From positions 1-41,893 of the IMG/VR virus record IMGVR_UViG_3300027806_000011: a DNA stretch of 41,893 bases. One strand, 5' to 3'. The notes under the pieces are model-generated. The model was not told the DNA's origin and made no database searches. It saw only the letters and a list, made by a program, of their open reading frames with translations. Positions 11,812 to 19,081 of this stretch are shown here, in pieces (the stretch's first letter is position 1; every line of letters begins with the position of its first letter). Both the position numbers and the translations under genes were made by a program. The DNA comes from a virus.

Positions 11812-11951
11812 TAGAACTCAATCGAAATCCAAATTGGTCCGATGTCTAAATTAAATCCCCATCTGTCAATACAGATGCCAAGAGCAAACCTTCTAAAATT
11901 AAAACCAATATGGAACCAACGCTTTAATATAGTAAACTCAATCGTCTTCAT
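11811..11951 (-). CDS. Small beta-rich protein between WhiB and resolvase, 46 aa
   Basis: Frame from ATG 11951, overlapping the WhiB stop (ATGA), to TAA overlapping the resolvase start (TAATG). Rich in aromatic and hydrophobic residues in alternating pattern (MKTIEFTILKRWFHIGFNFR, then WGFNLDIGPIWISIEF), suggesting a small beta-sheet protein or membrane-associated strand protein. No family recognised. The double overlap strongly supports that it is translated. Confidence 0.7.
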   Translation of the reverse strand: MKTIEFTILKRWFHIGFNFRRFALGICIDRWGFNLDIGPIWISIEF

Positions 11952-12214
11952 ACATAATCCTTTACTAGTATCTCTTGAATAATTATATTCCTACTGCGCC
12001 TAATCTTCTTGCGCTCCATTGGGGTTGTCCCGCCCCACATGCCATAAGCCTCATGTCTTATAGCCCATTCCAGACATTCATTCTTAACCACGCACTTGCC
12101 ACATATCTTGCGTGAGTATGTATATATATCAGTACCACTTCCTCCTTCTTCTGGAAAGAAGAACTCAATACCAATCTCTCTACACAACCCCCTGGTCAAG
12201 TCTGGAAATTTCAT
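11948..12214 (-). CDS. WhiB-family iron-sulfur transcription regulator, 88 aa
   Basis: Has the WhiB signature: Cys11, then CGKC (C38, C41), Cys47 in KNECLEWAI, and the tight turn GMWGGTTPMERKKIRR after it, which in the family contacts DNA or the sigma factor. The four cysteines hold a 4Fe-4S cluster that senses redox or nitric oxide. WhiB proteins are restricted to Actinobacteria and their phages, so this is the best host clue here. Phage copies can modify host transcription. ATG 12214 is chosen for AAGGGA seven bases upstream; GTG 12220 is possible. Confidence 0.93.
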   Translation of the reverse strand: MKFPDLTRGLCREIGIEFFFPEEGGSGTDIYTYSRKICGKCVVKNECLEWAIRHEAYGMWGGTTPMERKKIRRSRNIIIQEILVKDYV

Positions 12215-12608
12215 CTGCACTTCCCTTTCGTAGTAACTTCATTGCGGACAATAAGTTTTCTATAGTAACCAAGTAACCTTTACTTCGGTTCGGGGGAATC
12301 TCACAAGTAATCTCGTGACCCCAGTTCTTGACTACATATCTTACGTAATCTGTCGGAACCATAATCACGCCTTCTTCTAAGACGAATGCCCAGTAATCAG
12401 CTTGCGTTACTGATAAACCAGATGGTTCCCAAGATTGGGATTTAAGATACCAGCACTCAACCTCAATGTAAACATTGTTTGTCTTGTGCCACTTGCGGTC
12501 ACGCTTTACTTCAACAGTTTTACCATTGGTCAGAAGTTGTTCAACTAGTTTCTCACCTTCACGACCATATGAGAAATCTAAATCGAAACTTGATTTAGTT
12601 ACTTCCAT
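12180..12608 (-). CDS. Probable PD-(D/E)XK-type endonuclease or DNA-binding protein, 142 aa
   Basis: The N-terminal part (SYGREGEKLVEQLL, then TVEVKRDRKWHKTNNVYIEV with Glu33-x-Lys35 and further Glu) looks like a restriction-endonuclease fold: helix, strand, ExK. The middle (LSVTQADYWAFVLEEGVIMV) fits the following helix and strand. I cannot confirm the first catalytic acid, so activity is uncertain. It overlaps WhiB by 35 bases and the upstream ATPase by ten. Other possibility: a small nuclease-related protein without activity. Confidence 0.55.
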   Translation of the reverse strand: MEVTKSSFDLDFSYGREGEKLVEQLLTNGKTVEVKRDRKWHKTNNVYIEVECWYLKSQSWEPSGLSVTQADYWAFVLEEGVIMVPTDYVRYVVKNWGHEITCEIPPNRSKGYLVTIENLLSAMKLLRKGSADEISRLDQGVV

Positions 12609-13432
12609 TGGCTCATCGTCCTTGCTCTAAACAATTCTGTCGATGAGTTATACAGAGTCATCTTGCTAGCTTCTGCTGCCAGTGTTATGTACTCTTCAGC
12701 ATTCGGGTCAGCTTTACCGTGACGATTCTTCACGACAGCCACACGATAAACATTAGATGCGCTATCCAGCGCCACGGATAAGACGAGTTCTGGTAGGGCT
12801 GCAACCTTGCCCATCAGAGCCTTACGTGGCGCTGGGTAGTTTGGCTTAGACATCTTCTCGTTCTCCGACACATGGTGAAGAACGATGAAGGCAGTTTCAT
12901 ATTCACGAGCCATATAGTGGAACGCTGACATTGCATCACGCAATGCAGTCCACTCATTGTCGCTTGATGAAGCGACGTTCATTAAGTTATCAACATACAC
13001 CGCCACAGGTGCAGCACCGTGCAGTTCAATCCACGCTTCGATTTCTTCCTCGATGTCTTGTAACGAGGGCGCTGGGTCGAAGGCAAACCGAACATGTCCT
13101 GCACCTTCAGCCAATGCATCTTCAAGAAGAACACTGGCTTCAGTATCCATGATTCTCTCAACGTCAGACACTTCTCTGTCCATAATGATTGCGCCTGCAC
13201 GAGTCGCTATTGTTCTTGAATCAGAGTCCGCTGAGATATATAACGCTGGAACTTTGGAGGCGATGGCGTACCACAATGCAATCAGTGTCTTACCGCCACC
13301 TGGCTGTCCTGCAATCAAATGCAGTTGAGCCTGACGGAAGGCAACTTGACTTGCGGTAAGAGCAGGGAGCACCTCTGGTAATTGCTTACCAGCAGGTGAC
13401 TCCACACCGACTACTTGTAGTAGTGAACGCAT
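12599..13432 (-). CDS. DnaB/RecA-like replicative helicase ATPase, 277 aa
   Basis: Walker A GQPGGGKT at residues 42-49, Walker B-type strand VAVYVDNLMNV at 143-152, and a sensor-like LHHVSENEK stretch. Order and spacing match the RecA-type core of DnaB and related phage helicases (also RepA). There is no N-terminal primase-binding domain, so it is a core-only helicase of about 277 residues. It would unwind DNA for replication, probably with the split primase (9532-11035) and host polymerase; no phage DNA polymerase gene is present. The C-terminal part (VYRVAVVKNRHGKADP) fits the family's final strands. Confidence 0.78.
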   Translation of the reverse strand: MRSLLQVVGVESPAGKQLPEVLPALTASQVAFRQAQLHLIAGQPGGGKTLIALWYAIASKVPALYISADSDSRTIATRAGAIIMDREVSDVERIMDTEASVLLEDALAEGAGHVRFAFDPAPSLQDIEEEIEAWIELHGAAPVAVYVDNLMNVASSSDNEWTALRDAMSAFHYMAREYETAFIVLHHVSENEKMSKPNYPAPRKALMGKVAALPELVLSVALDSASNVYRVAVVKNRHGKADPNAEEYITLAAEASKMTLYNSSTELFRARTMSQWK

Positions 13433-13434
13433 TG

Positions 13435-13899
13435 TTAGCCTTTAGTCCAGATTGTTTCTGCTTCAGCAACACCTGGCTTAAATGGCTTTGGTCCCTTGGC
13501 TGGGTCAAACCAACCAACGTAAGCCTTACCAGCTTTGGATACGCCCTTCTTCTTGGCGTACTTGCCACGTCCATCTGGTAGGTCTGGGGCATCTGGGTGT
13601 CCGTATGTCCACTCATTGCCGTACTTGTCTTTGACTACCTCAATTGATTGAGGTGATGATGACACTGGCTGAGGATTCATGCCAGCATCTTGGAGTGCTT
13701 GAATAGCTTGCTCCATGTTAGGTGCGTATGCATTACCTGTTGGTCGATTAACCAACACGGCTTGCAGGCTTTGTGCTTCATTGATTGCCTCAATAGCTGC
13801 ATTCAAATTAGCTTTGAATTCGGCAACACTCATACCTCGGACGGTAAATAAGTCCTGCCCATTCAACTTGCCAGTATATGAAAACGTAGATTCAGTCAT
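13435..13899 (-). CDS. Hypothetical protein between helicase and nuclease, 154 aa
   Basis: ATG 13899 directly follows the stop of the nuclease half upstream. The N-terminal 40 residues (FSYTGKLNGQDLFTVRGMSV) resemble an oligonucleotide-binding beta start followed by a helix; the middle is Gln/Ala-rich; the C-terminus has aromatic, Gly and Lys residues (YGNEWTYGHPDAPDLPDGRG, KYAKKKGVSKAGKAYVGWFD). Position between helicase and Fe-S nuclease suggests a recombination or single-strand-binding accessory protein, but this is inference and I do not recognise the family. Confidence 0.7.
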   Translation of the reverse strand: MTESTFSYTGKLNGQDLFTVRGMSVAEFKANLNAAIEAINEAQSLQAVLVNRPTGNAYAPNMEQAIQALQDAGMNPQPVSSSPQSIEVVKDKYGNEWTYGHPDAPDLPDGRGKYAKKKGVSKAGKAYVGWFDPAKGPKPFKPGVAEAETIWTKG

Positions 13900-14568
13900 C
13901 TACTTTTTCCTTTCCTTCCCCTTTGTTGTAGGTATTTGCAGAGGGAAATCTTTTGAGCCCATTGCTGGACACTTCTCTTGGAATGAACACATCTTACAGT
14001 TTTCTCCAACCGATGGTGGGAACCAACCTTTAGACACGGAGTCATTCATTGCACCAAATACATAATCAAAGTAATCAATACTCAAATGCGATAAGTCAAA
14101 CAGGTCATCGAGCTGACCTTGTCTTGTCATAAAGAATGCACCGAACTTTGGGCGAATGCCATATATCTTTTCAATACCGCTGGCATACAAGCCAGCTTGA
14201 ATCATACCGAACGGTGTCCTAGCACCAGTCTTGAAGTCGACTATTACTAAGTCTTCCCCCACTTGGTAAATGACATCAATGACAAAGCGTACAGGTGTGC
14301 CTCCGAAATGCACACTTGCATCCCATTCGATGCCAGGACGACCGTCGGGCAGGGTGGCGATTTTCCACCCAGACTGAGCATACCACTTCTGGTAAGCCTC
14401 AACCTGTTTGAGTCCATCACTCTGCCAGAACGCTAGGTCTTCCCCATCTGGGCGAGCTGCGGTCTTACGACCTGCAGTCTTCCAATCAGAACTAGGAACA
14501 CCTGTTTGTTCTTCGGTAACTCTAACAGATTCATTAAATACTTCAAGCCATTTTTCAGTTAAACTCAT
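13900..14568 (-). CDS. Cas4/RecB-type Fe-S nuclease, C-terminal part, 222 aa
   Basis: I use the third of three ATGs (14568) since GAAGG sits six bases before it. Contains the nuclease core: FVIDVIYQVGEDLVIVDFKT with Asp98 and Asp111-x-Lys113, the metal-binding PD-(D/E)XK signature, a following motif (GMIQAGLYASGI) with Gln, and a C-terminal cysteine cluster CKMCSFQEKC (C191, C194, C200). In the Cas4/AddB group these three cysteines bind a 4Fe-4S cluster with a fourth Cys near the N-terminus, which here is missing from this chain and present in the ORF at 14751-14951 (Cys21). It overlaps the zinc-ribbon ORF by 14 bases. Role: 5'-3' exonuclease in recombination. Confidence 0.85.
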   Translation of the reverse strand: MSLTEKWLEVFNESVRVTEEQTGVPSSDWKTAGRKTAARPDGEDLAFWQSDGLKQVEAYQKWYAQSGWKIATLPDGRPGIEWDASVHFGGTPVRFVIDVIYQVGEDLVIVDFKTGARTPFGMIQAGLYASGIEKIYGIRPKFGAFFMTRQGQLDDLFDLSHLSIDYFDYVFGAMNDSVSKGWFPPSVGENCKMCSFQEKCPAMGSKDFPLQIPTTKGKERKK

Positions 14569-14785
14569 CATCATCCTTCGGAGTGTAGTCTGGGTTATCT
14601 ATGGGGGTAGGGGTAGTCATCGGCGACCCACAGGTCGCACAGAAGGAATCAGTAAACCACATAACAAGCTCATAGTCTTGGAAGATGGCACGGATAATCT
14701 GGATGTTGGAGCCACAGTTGATACACTCATTGCTAGGTATCCCCCGCTGGTCAATTAGATTCTTGTTGGGTTCTGTAGAACTCAT
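14555..14785 (-). CDS. Zinc-ribbon protein lying between the two nuclease parts, 76 aa
   Basis: Two CxxC pairs, ECINCGS (C21, C24) and FCATCGS (C49, C52), give a zinc ribbon with a hydrophobic core between (IQIIRAIFQDYELVMWFTDS). The tail is Pro/Asp-rich. No family recognised. It overlaps the nuclease N-part by 35 bases and the C-part by 14. It might be an inserted gene or a third subunit helping the two parts assemble. Confidence 0.7.
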   Translation of the reverse strand: MSSTEPNKNLIDQRGIPSNECINCGSNIQIIRAIFQDYELVMWFTDSFCATCGSPMTTPTPIDNPDYTPKDDDEFN

Positions 14786-14951
14786 GGTTCAACCATTCCA
14801 GCATCGAGTGGACTGCTGAGCCAGCAGCCAAATAAACAGCTGGTTTCTCTGGGACCATTGCGACTTTGCTGAGGTAGTATTTCTGCGGGCAGGATTGCCA
14901 AGTAGAAAGCTGACTATAGGAACGATGTGGGGGCAGTTGATTCATATGCAT
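14751..14951 (-). CDS. Cas4/RecB-type Fe-S nuclease, N-terminal part, 66 aa
   Basis: ATG 14951 behind GGAG at eight bases; the upstream in-frame extension to 15140 lacks such a site. The short chain has the exact start of RecB/Cas4-type nucleases: SYSQLSTWQSCPQKYYLSKV (with Cys21), VPEKPAVYLAAGSAVHSMLE. In intact enzymes this is the N-terminal helix-Cys-helix and the GSAVH motif. The frame ends at 14751 and the catalytic part follows 180 bases on in a separate ORF. First gene of the leftward replication operon. Confidence 0.85.
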   Translation of the reverse strand: MHMNQLPPHRSYSQLSTWQSCPQKYYLSKVAMVPEKPAVYLAAGSAVHSMLEWLNHEFYRTQQESN

Positions 14952-15272
14952 AGTGTATTCTCCAAGTCGGACAAATCGGGTCCGACACGCCGTTTGTTTT
15001 TTAACCAAGTTCGTGATAAGTTTGAGGGGTGGAGGGCGGGAAAGGCTCGCCTCAGGGCGAGCCGTGAAAAGAATAAGACATGGGATGAATTCTATCCAAG
15101 GTTCAATGAACTCCACGGACACTACATAGCAAGGTTCCACAAGAAGATTGACTACGCAAAGATGGACCCCAACTCCAGAGCTTGTCTACCAGACAAGCGA
15201 TACTGGGAGGGATGGAATGCAGGATTAGATTGGGCTCATCGAATAGTTGATGGGGATAAATCAGCAGATTAA
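14946..15272 (+). CDS. Rightward ORF between the two leftward operons, up to 108 aa
   Basis: The only rightward gene candidate among leftward ones. The frame from ATG 14946 overlaps the start of the nuclease N-part, so the true start may lie further in; no ribosome site settles it. The second half reads like a real protein (KTWDEFYPRFNELHGHYIAR, RYWEGWNAGLDWAHRIVDGD), basic then acidic, helical. A strong 8-bp hairpin (15043-15062) lies within it. No family recognised. It ends at the late-operon terminator. Confidence 0.5.
   Translation: MHSVFSKSDKSGPTRRLFFNQVRDKFEGWRAGKARLRASREKNKTWDEFYPRFNELHGHYIARFHKKIDYAKMDPNSRACLPDKRYWEGWNAGLDWAHRIVDGDKSAD
14966..14986 (-). promoter_or_regulatory. Inverted repeat upstream of the replication operon
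   Basis: Perfect 7-bp inverted repeat GTCGGAC/GTCCGAC with a 7-base spacer, 15 bases before the first start codon (14951). It fits an operator or a 5'-leader hairpin. I see no strong -35/-10 pair nearby. Confidence 0.45.
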
Positions 15273-15307
15273 AAACAAAAAGAAGGGGGAACCGTTTGGT
15301 TCCCCCT
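15270..15307 (-). terminator. Terminator of the leftward late operon
   Basis: A 10-bp stem (AGGGGGAACC at 15284-15293 with GGTTCCCCCT at 15298-15307), loop of four. On the minus strand it is followed by CTTCTTTTTGTTTTT, ending the late operon. The plus strand has only ATCTCTTT after the stem, so it may weakly stop the rightward ORF too. Confidence 0.85.
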
Positions 15308-15321
15308 ATCTCTTTGGCTCC

Positions 15322-15540
15322 CTACCATTCAGGCGGAGCAACTGCGAGCGCATCCAGCGTGGCTAAGTTGATGCACCCGACTGCTGGAATGGAAAGCGTA
15401 TGCTGCAAACCCTTAAGCACTTCAGCCAGGGGAGCATCTAGCACATCATCTCCAGCTATATTCAGCGCCACTCGAACTTTCTCTACTAGTTCGTGACGCT
15501 CACCTGGTGATACCAGGGATATTAGTCTGTTCTGTTCCAC
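15322..15540 (-). CDS. Hypothetical protein, 72 aa, last late gene
   Basis: Helical start (ERHELVEKVRVALNIAGDDV), then EVLKGLQHTLSIPAVGCINL and ATLDAL, which loosely resembles a peptidoglycan-binding repeat (LQ...G...T..AL). The match is too short to be sure. It overlaps the stop of the tail protein upstream by one base. Confidence 0.7.
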   Translation of the reverse strand: MEQNRLISLVSPGERHELVEKVRVALNIAGDDVLDAPLAEVLKGLQHTLSIPAVGCINLATLDALAVAPPEW

Positions 15541-17453
15541 TATGTAATTGGAACTTCTGTATCAATAGTCTGTAGTTGAACCGTAACTATTCCACCAAAT
15601 CCCGACGCAAAAGAGGGAGGTGAAGTTTGCTCGAACTGTAAAGCGCGGATAGTACAGAGTCTTTCTTCTCCTGAAGAAAAGTCCTGGAAGAGTACCGCGC
15701 CTCCATTTTGTTCAATACGTTCCAAATAGTTAATGCGTTCCCATGGGTTGGATACTCTTGTGACTCCATTTGAATCGCGCTCCTCTTCGAAACATAGTAA
15801 CGGAACTGTAATTGTACGAGAACGAAGTGGTGCTGGTAGCGCACGACACTGCCATTCTTCTACCATCGGACCAACTGTTGCATCACTTGTACTTCTAGTT
15901 AAAGTCAGTTGAATCTCGAAGTGGTCAGCTGGTTGAAGACCAGCAGATAACTGGAATTCTGTTGAGCCATTAAGCGGGATAGCATCAATCAATGTTGAGT
16001 TGAGCTCTTGGTCGTAAACAGAAAAACCTACTCGACCACCACCCTCGCAACGTACTGCAATAGATACTGGTTGTTTATTTTCTGCAGTACCCCAACGAAT
16101 CCATCCTGATTTAATAACTCCAGAGGTGGCAAGGTTTGTTGCATGCTCGGTCCATATTCCAGACGCACCAACCATAAACTTCCTGGCTGATACCCCTAGA
16201 AAACAAACACCAATAACATTAGACGAATCTGTTTCTAAGTCTGAAGCATAGGCATAGCCATTATCTATAGGTTGACCAAGGTCAATCTTCCATAGACCTT
16301 TTTTGTTATTAATGGCAAGCGACCTGGTTGCATATACAAACCTTCCTGTAAATGCAATGTCTTGTACATCTCCAGTAATGTTTAATGGTCCGTATGTAAA
16401 CGAAGCTCCATCTGTCGATTGGTTTCCTATGCGTACACCAGCTGTTGTAGCCATAACAACAAATTCGTTTAGGTATGTACGAATCTGATGTATCGTTTCA
16501 CCTCGTGGTAATTCAGCAATAACAATAGGGTCATTGATTGCAGCCAATGGAGATGTATCATTTATAGTAAATGACAATACTCGTGAAATTGCACCAAGTG
16601 TATAGCCAACTATAATTGCACTATTGAGTTCGCCAACAGTATTCCATACCAGAGCTGGGTCTTTGTACGTATAACGCTCTTCAGTATTACCGATAGTTGA
16701 TGGTGCTGAAGAGGGGAATCTTGATATTTCATACACCACACACTGGGTGTTGTTTTCTAATACACCAATAACTATTCTGTCTTTAACAAAACCAATAGCT
16801 TGAACGGTCCAAGTGGTAGCAGTATTTGGTTTGTTCCAAATTTTGGTTACAACCATTGATGTGCTTACTGTATAAATTGCATCCGTTCCGCCAACAATTG
16901 CGTTGTTACCATCACTTGTTAAAACATGTGCTGTTACAGATGTTGCTAACGATGTTGATGTCGCAGTATTAGTGCTAGCGTTATAGTAATAAACATTACC
17001 ACCTTGAATATAAAAAGCTCCATCAGTTACTGTAGCTGGCTTAGCTGTGATAGCTGTTGTAGAAAACTGGGTAGTTGCTGGAAGTAAAGAAATAGAGCCA
17101 GTATCACTAAACACATCTATGTTGTTTGATTCATAGAATCTATAAAGGTCTGATGCGTCAGCGTCATAGTAACGCTCTCCAGCACCATGATGCCAGGATG
17201 TTGCAGACCTAAGCCACCAGTTAGACAAGGAGTTTTCACCAGCAGTCGAGCCTTGGTCAATACGTTCTTTCTGGTATGTCGTAGTGATACGACTAATGCG
17301 GTTCTGGTCAGATGCAGCAGAAAGCCAAGGAGTACTACCAATTGCATAACTAGCAGCAAAGTCTTCTCGCTGGTATTTAACCAGCGCTGTAGGAATAGAC
17401 TGGCTAAGAATTACAGGTAAATCACCAACAAGTTTTTTGTTGTCTGTTGCCAC
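15540..17453 (-). CDS. Large beta-rich tail protein, 637 aa
   Basis: Almost wholly beta-strand, with repeated short blocks of the type seen in beta-propellers (GSISLLPATTQFSTT, AFYIQGGNVYYYNAS, RIVIGVLENNTQCVVYE, FVVMATTAGVRIG, RFVYATRSLAI). The size, late position and lack of tail-tube genes suggest a podoviral tail hub or nozzle similar in role to T7 gp12, or a receptor-contacting tail protein. No catalytic motif seen. The N-terminus (KKLVGDLPVILSQSIPTALV) is a plausible anchor. Sure of structural role, not of the family. Confidence 0.72.
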   Translation of the reverse strand: MATDNKKLVGDLPVILSQSIPTALVKYQREDFAASYAIGSTPWLSAASDQNRISRITTTYQKERIDQGSTAGENSLSNWWLRSATSWHHGAGERYYDADASDLYRFYESNNIDVFSDTGSISLLPATTQFSTTAITAKPATVTDGAFYIQGGNVYYYNASTNTATSTSLATSVTAHVLTSDGNNAIVGGTDAIYTVSTSMVVTKIWNKPNTATTWTVQAIGFVKDRIVIGVLENNTQCVVYEISRFPSSAPSTIGNTEERYTYKDPALVWNTVGELNSAIIVGYTLGAISRVLSFTINDTSPLAAINDPIVIAELPRGETIHQIRTYLNEFVVMATTAGVRIGNQSTDGASFTYGPLNITGDVQDIAFTGRFVYATRSLAINNKKGLWKIDLGQPIDNGYAYASDLETDSSNVIGVCFLGVSARKFMVGASGIWTEHATNLATSGVIKSGWIRWGTAENKQPVSIAVRCEGGGRVGFSVYDQELNSTLIDAIPLNGSTEFQLSAGLQPADHFEIQLTLTRSTSDATVGPMVEEWQCRALPAPLRSRTITVPLLCFEEERDSNGVTRVSNPWERINYLERIEQNGGAVLFQDFSSGEERLCTIRALQFEQTSPPSFASGFGGIVTVQLQTIDTEVPIT

Positions 17454-17463
17454 GGTTTATCCT

Positions 17464-17964
17464 TTACTTCTTAGGGCAGTGCTGACAGCACTTAGATGTG
17501 TCTTCCTTTATTACTTTTTTATCTGGCAATGGTTTGATTACAGCCTTGACTTGATTAATAAGTTTAGGTTGATTCATCCACCAGAACCAAGGACTAGTAT
17601 CGTCACCATGACCATCGTTAATAGAAATGTGTAGATGTTTTGTGTGCGGGTTGCTACCAGTATAAGCGCGATTTCCAAGACGAGCCTTGTCTTTCGACCA
17701 AATCTTCTTGTTGAAAATAAGGTATTTAACTCGCTTATCTTCTTTAAGTTTTTCGAATATGTCACTACAATCGACCCCGCTATCAGGGTCATGGGTGAGG
17801 TCGACTGCTAGCCCAGTATTGTGGTCCGAAGTCGGACTCGCCTTGAGGTGAGCAGCACTGGGCAGGAGCCCATCGCTTGCCTTCTTGCGTTTCGGTGCTA
17901 ACGCCGTCGCTTGACGGAGCACAGCAACAGCAGCAGGTGTGGCTTTCTTGGCTACAGTTTTCAT
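17464..17964 (-). CDS. Endolysin, M15-like peptidase, 166 aa
   Basis: The core SDGLLPSAAHLKASPTSDHN, TGLAVDLTHDP has His48 and Asp55, and KHLHISIND gives His112: the zinc ligands of VanY/L-Ala-D-Glu-type M15 peptidases. Spacing and FxKLKEDKRVKYLIFN match known actinophage endolysins. It cleaves peptide bonds in peptidoglycan during lysis. No signal peptide, so export depends on the holins encoded upstream (18887-19290). The C-terminus ends with SKCCQHCPKK, an unusual cysteine cluster beyond the enzyme core. Confidence 0.9.
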   Translation of the reverse strand: MKTVAKKATPAAVAVLRQATALAPKRKKASDGLLPSAAHLKASPTSDHNTGLAVDLTHDPDSGVDCSDIFEKLKEDKRVKYLIFNKKIWSKDKARLGNRAYTGSNPHTKHLHISINDGHGDDTSPWFWWMNQPKLINQVKAVIKPLPDKKVIKEDTSKCCQHCPKK

Positions 17965-18882
17965 TCATTTCCTTACTCTACTCATAATCAAATCGCTTTT
18001 ATCTCTTAGTTCTATTCCAGTTTTTTTTATCCACTGTAGGTATAAGTCATAATCGCCTATGCCATATATACCAAGGGTTGTATCACCAGTCATAATTTTA
18101 GCTAAACGTTCATATGATTGATAGTTAAGCAGATACCAGTTCGGGTCATCCTCCCAATGCAACTTACGTTTAGGAGTGCTTTCATTCCAAGATGCTTTAT
18201 ATTCGTGGAACATGAAATCAACTGGAGTATTTATTAATTTAATACCACGAGTGTAGAACCGTAATCCTAGAGATGGTTCTTCTCCATGAAAATAAAGCAA
18301 TGAATCATAAGGAACTTCTTCTATTATTTCCTTGAAACAGAATAAAGAATTACCAGACACATAATAGATTTCATCTCCATAGGGATTGAAACTAGCTTCT
18401 TGAAATGATGGTCCAACCATCTTTTCAATTTCATCCCAAACAGGAACTATCTTTAATAAATTACTGCGGTAATGAAACTCATCTTGTTTATTGTCGTTTA
18501 CTTTATATCCTTCTGGGTAGGTAGTAAAGACAATCTTTCCGTAATGTGCATACGATGACAGGTAAGAATTTACAATTGCCCTATCCCATCCTGCTCTAAA
18601 CCTAGAATGAGAATCTGTCTGAAGAAAGAATGTTCCTTTAATATCCCTGGAACCTATTTCCCTAGCCCAACAAACTCCCTTACTTTGACTCCAATGAAAC
18701 TTGTAATAAGTTAACTGTTCTTCTGGAATGAAAGATAGGTCGGGATGTTCGTCATCTTCAGCTTGAGAAACTATAGTAAAATGTAAATTATCAGGGTCTG
18801 AAGAATTATCCCAGGCGGAACGAATGCTTGGTAATAGTTCAATATCCCTATAACTTGCTATAGAAACATTGATACCAGACAT
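17965..18882 (-). CDS. Glycosyltransferase, GlcNAc-type, 305 aa
   Basis: The N-terminus (VSIASYRDIELLPSIRSAWD, LHFTIVSQAEDDEHP) matches the GlcNAc-transferase family (Pfam GlcNAc): strand, SxRD, Q motif. FFLQTDSHSRFRAGWD supplies the DSH in place of the usual DxD metal motif, and YYVSGNSLFCFKEI plus FHGEEPSLGLRFYTRG the later acidic site. Such enzymes modify surface or virion proteins. It abuts the endolysin start and lies four bases from the holin, inside the lysis cassette, which is unusual. It might glycosylate the adjacent adhesins. Confidence 0.8.
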   Translation of the reverse strand: MSGINVSIASYRDIELLPSIRSAWDNSSDPDNLHFTIVSQAEDDEHPDLSFIPEEQLTYYKFHWSQSKGVCWAREIGSRDIKGTFFLQTDSHSRFRAGWDRAIVNSYLSSYAHYGKIVFTTYPEGYKVNDNKQDEFHYRSNLLKIVPVWDEIEKMVGPSFQEASFNPYGDEIYYVSGNSLFCFKEIIEEVPYDSLLYFHGEEPSLGLRFYTRGIKLINTPVDFMFHEYKASWNESTPKRKLHWEDDPNWYLLNYQSYERLAKIMTGDTTLGIYGIGDYDLYLQWIKKTGIELRDKSDLIMSRVRK

Positions 18883-18886
18883 CTAT

Positions 18887-19081
18887 TCACTTTCCCGCTA
18901 TGAGTTCAAATAGACTATCAACACGCTTCTCTAATCTATCGACAGAATCGCGGAGGCTTGTGCCAGAATTTGGCTTGAGTTCAGCAAGGTAGTGCTTGAC
19001 CAACCAACGAACTGAGCCAGCAAAGCTGGCGACTATTGTGGTAACCGCTACCGCGATACCAGCCCATTCGTTGGTGCTCAT
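18887..19081 (-). CDS. Holin-like small membrane protein with coiled coil, 64 aa
   Basis: One membrane segment (residues 6-27, WAGIAVAVTTIVASFAGSVR), then WLVKHYLAELKPNSGTSLRD, a basic-acidic linker and a short coiled coil (DRLEKRVDSLFELI). This pattern is shared by actinophage class-type holins or antiholins next to an endolysin. Its start overlaps the stop of the second holin-like gene by one base (ATGA-type). Confidence 0.75.
   Translation of the reverse strand: MSTNEWAGIAVAVTTIVASFAGSVRWLVKHYLAELKPNSGTSLRDSVDRLEKRVDSLFELIAGK

Noticed and set aside
563-15011. Shared 14-base TTTTTAACCAAGTT at 564-577 and 14998-15011 as a possible common promoter
   Set aside because: A 14-base match is expected a few times by chance in 42 kb, and no -10 box lies at the right distance in both places.
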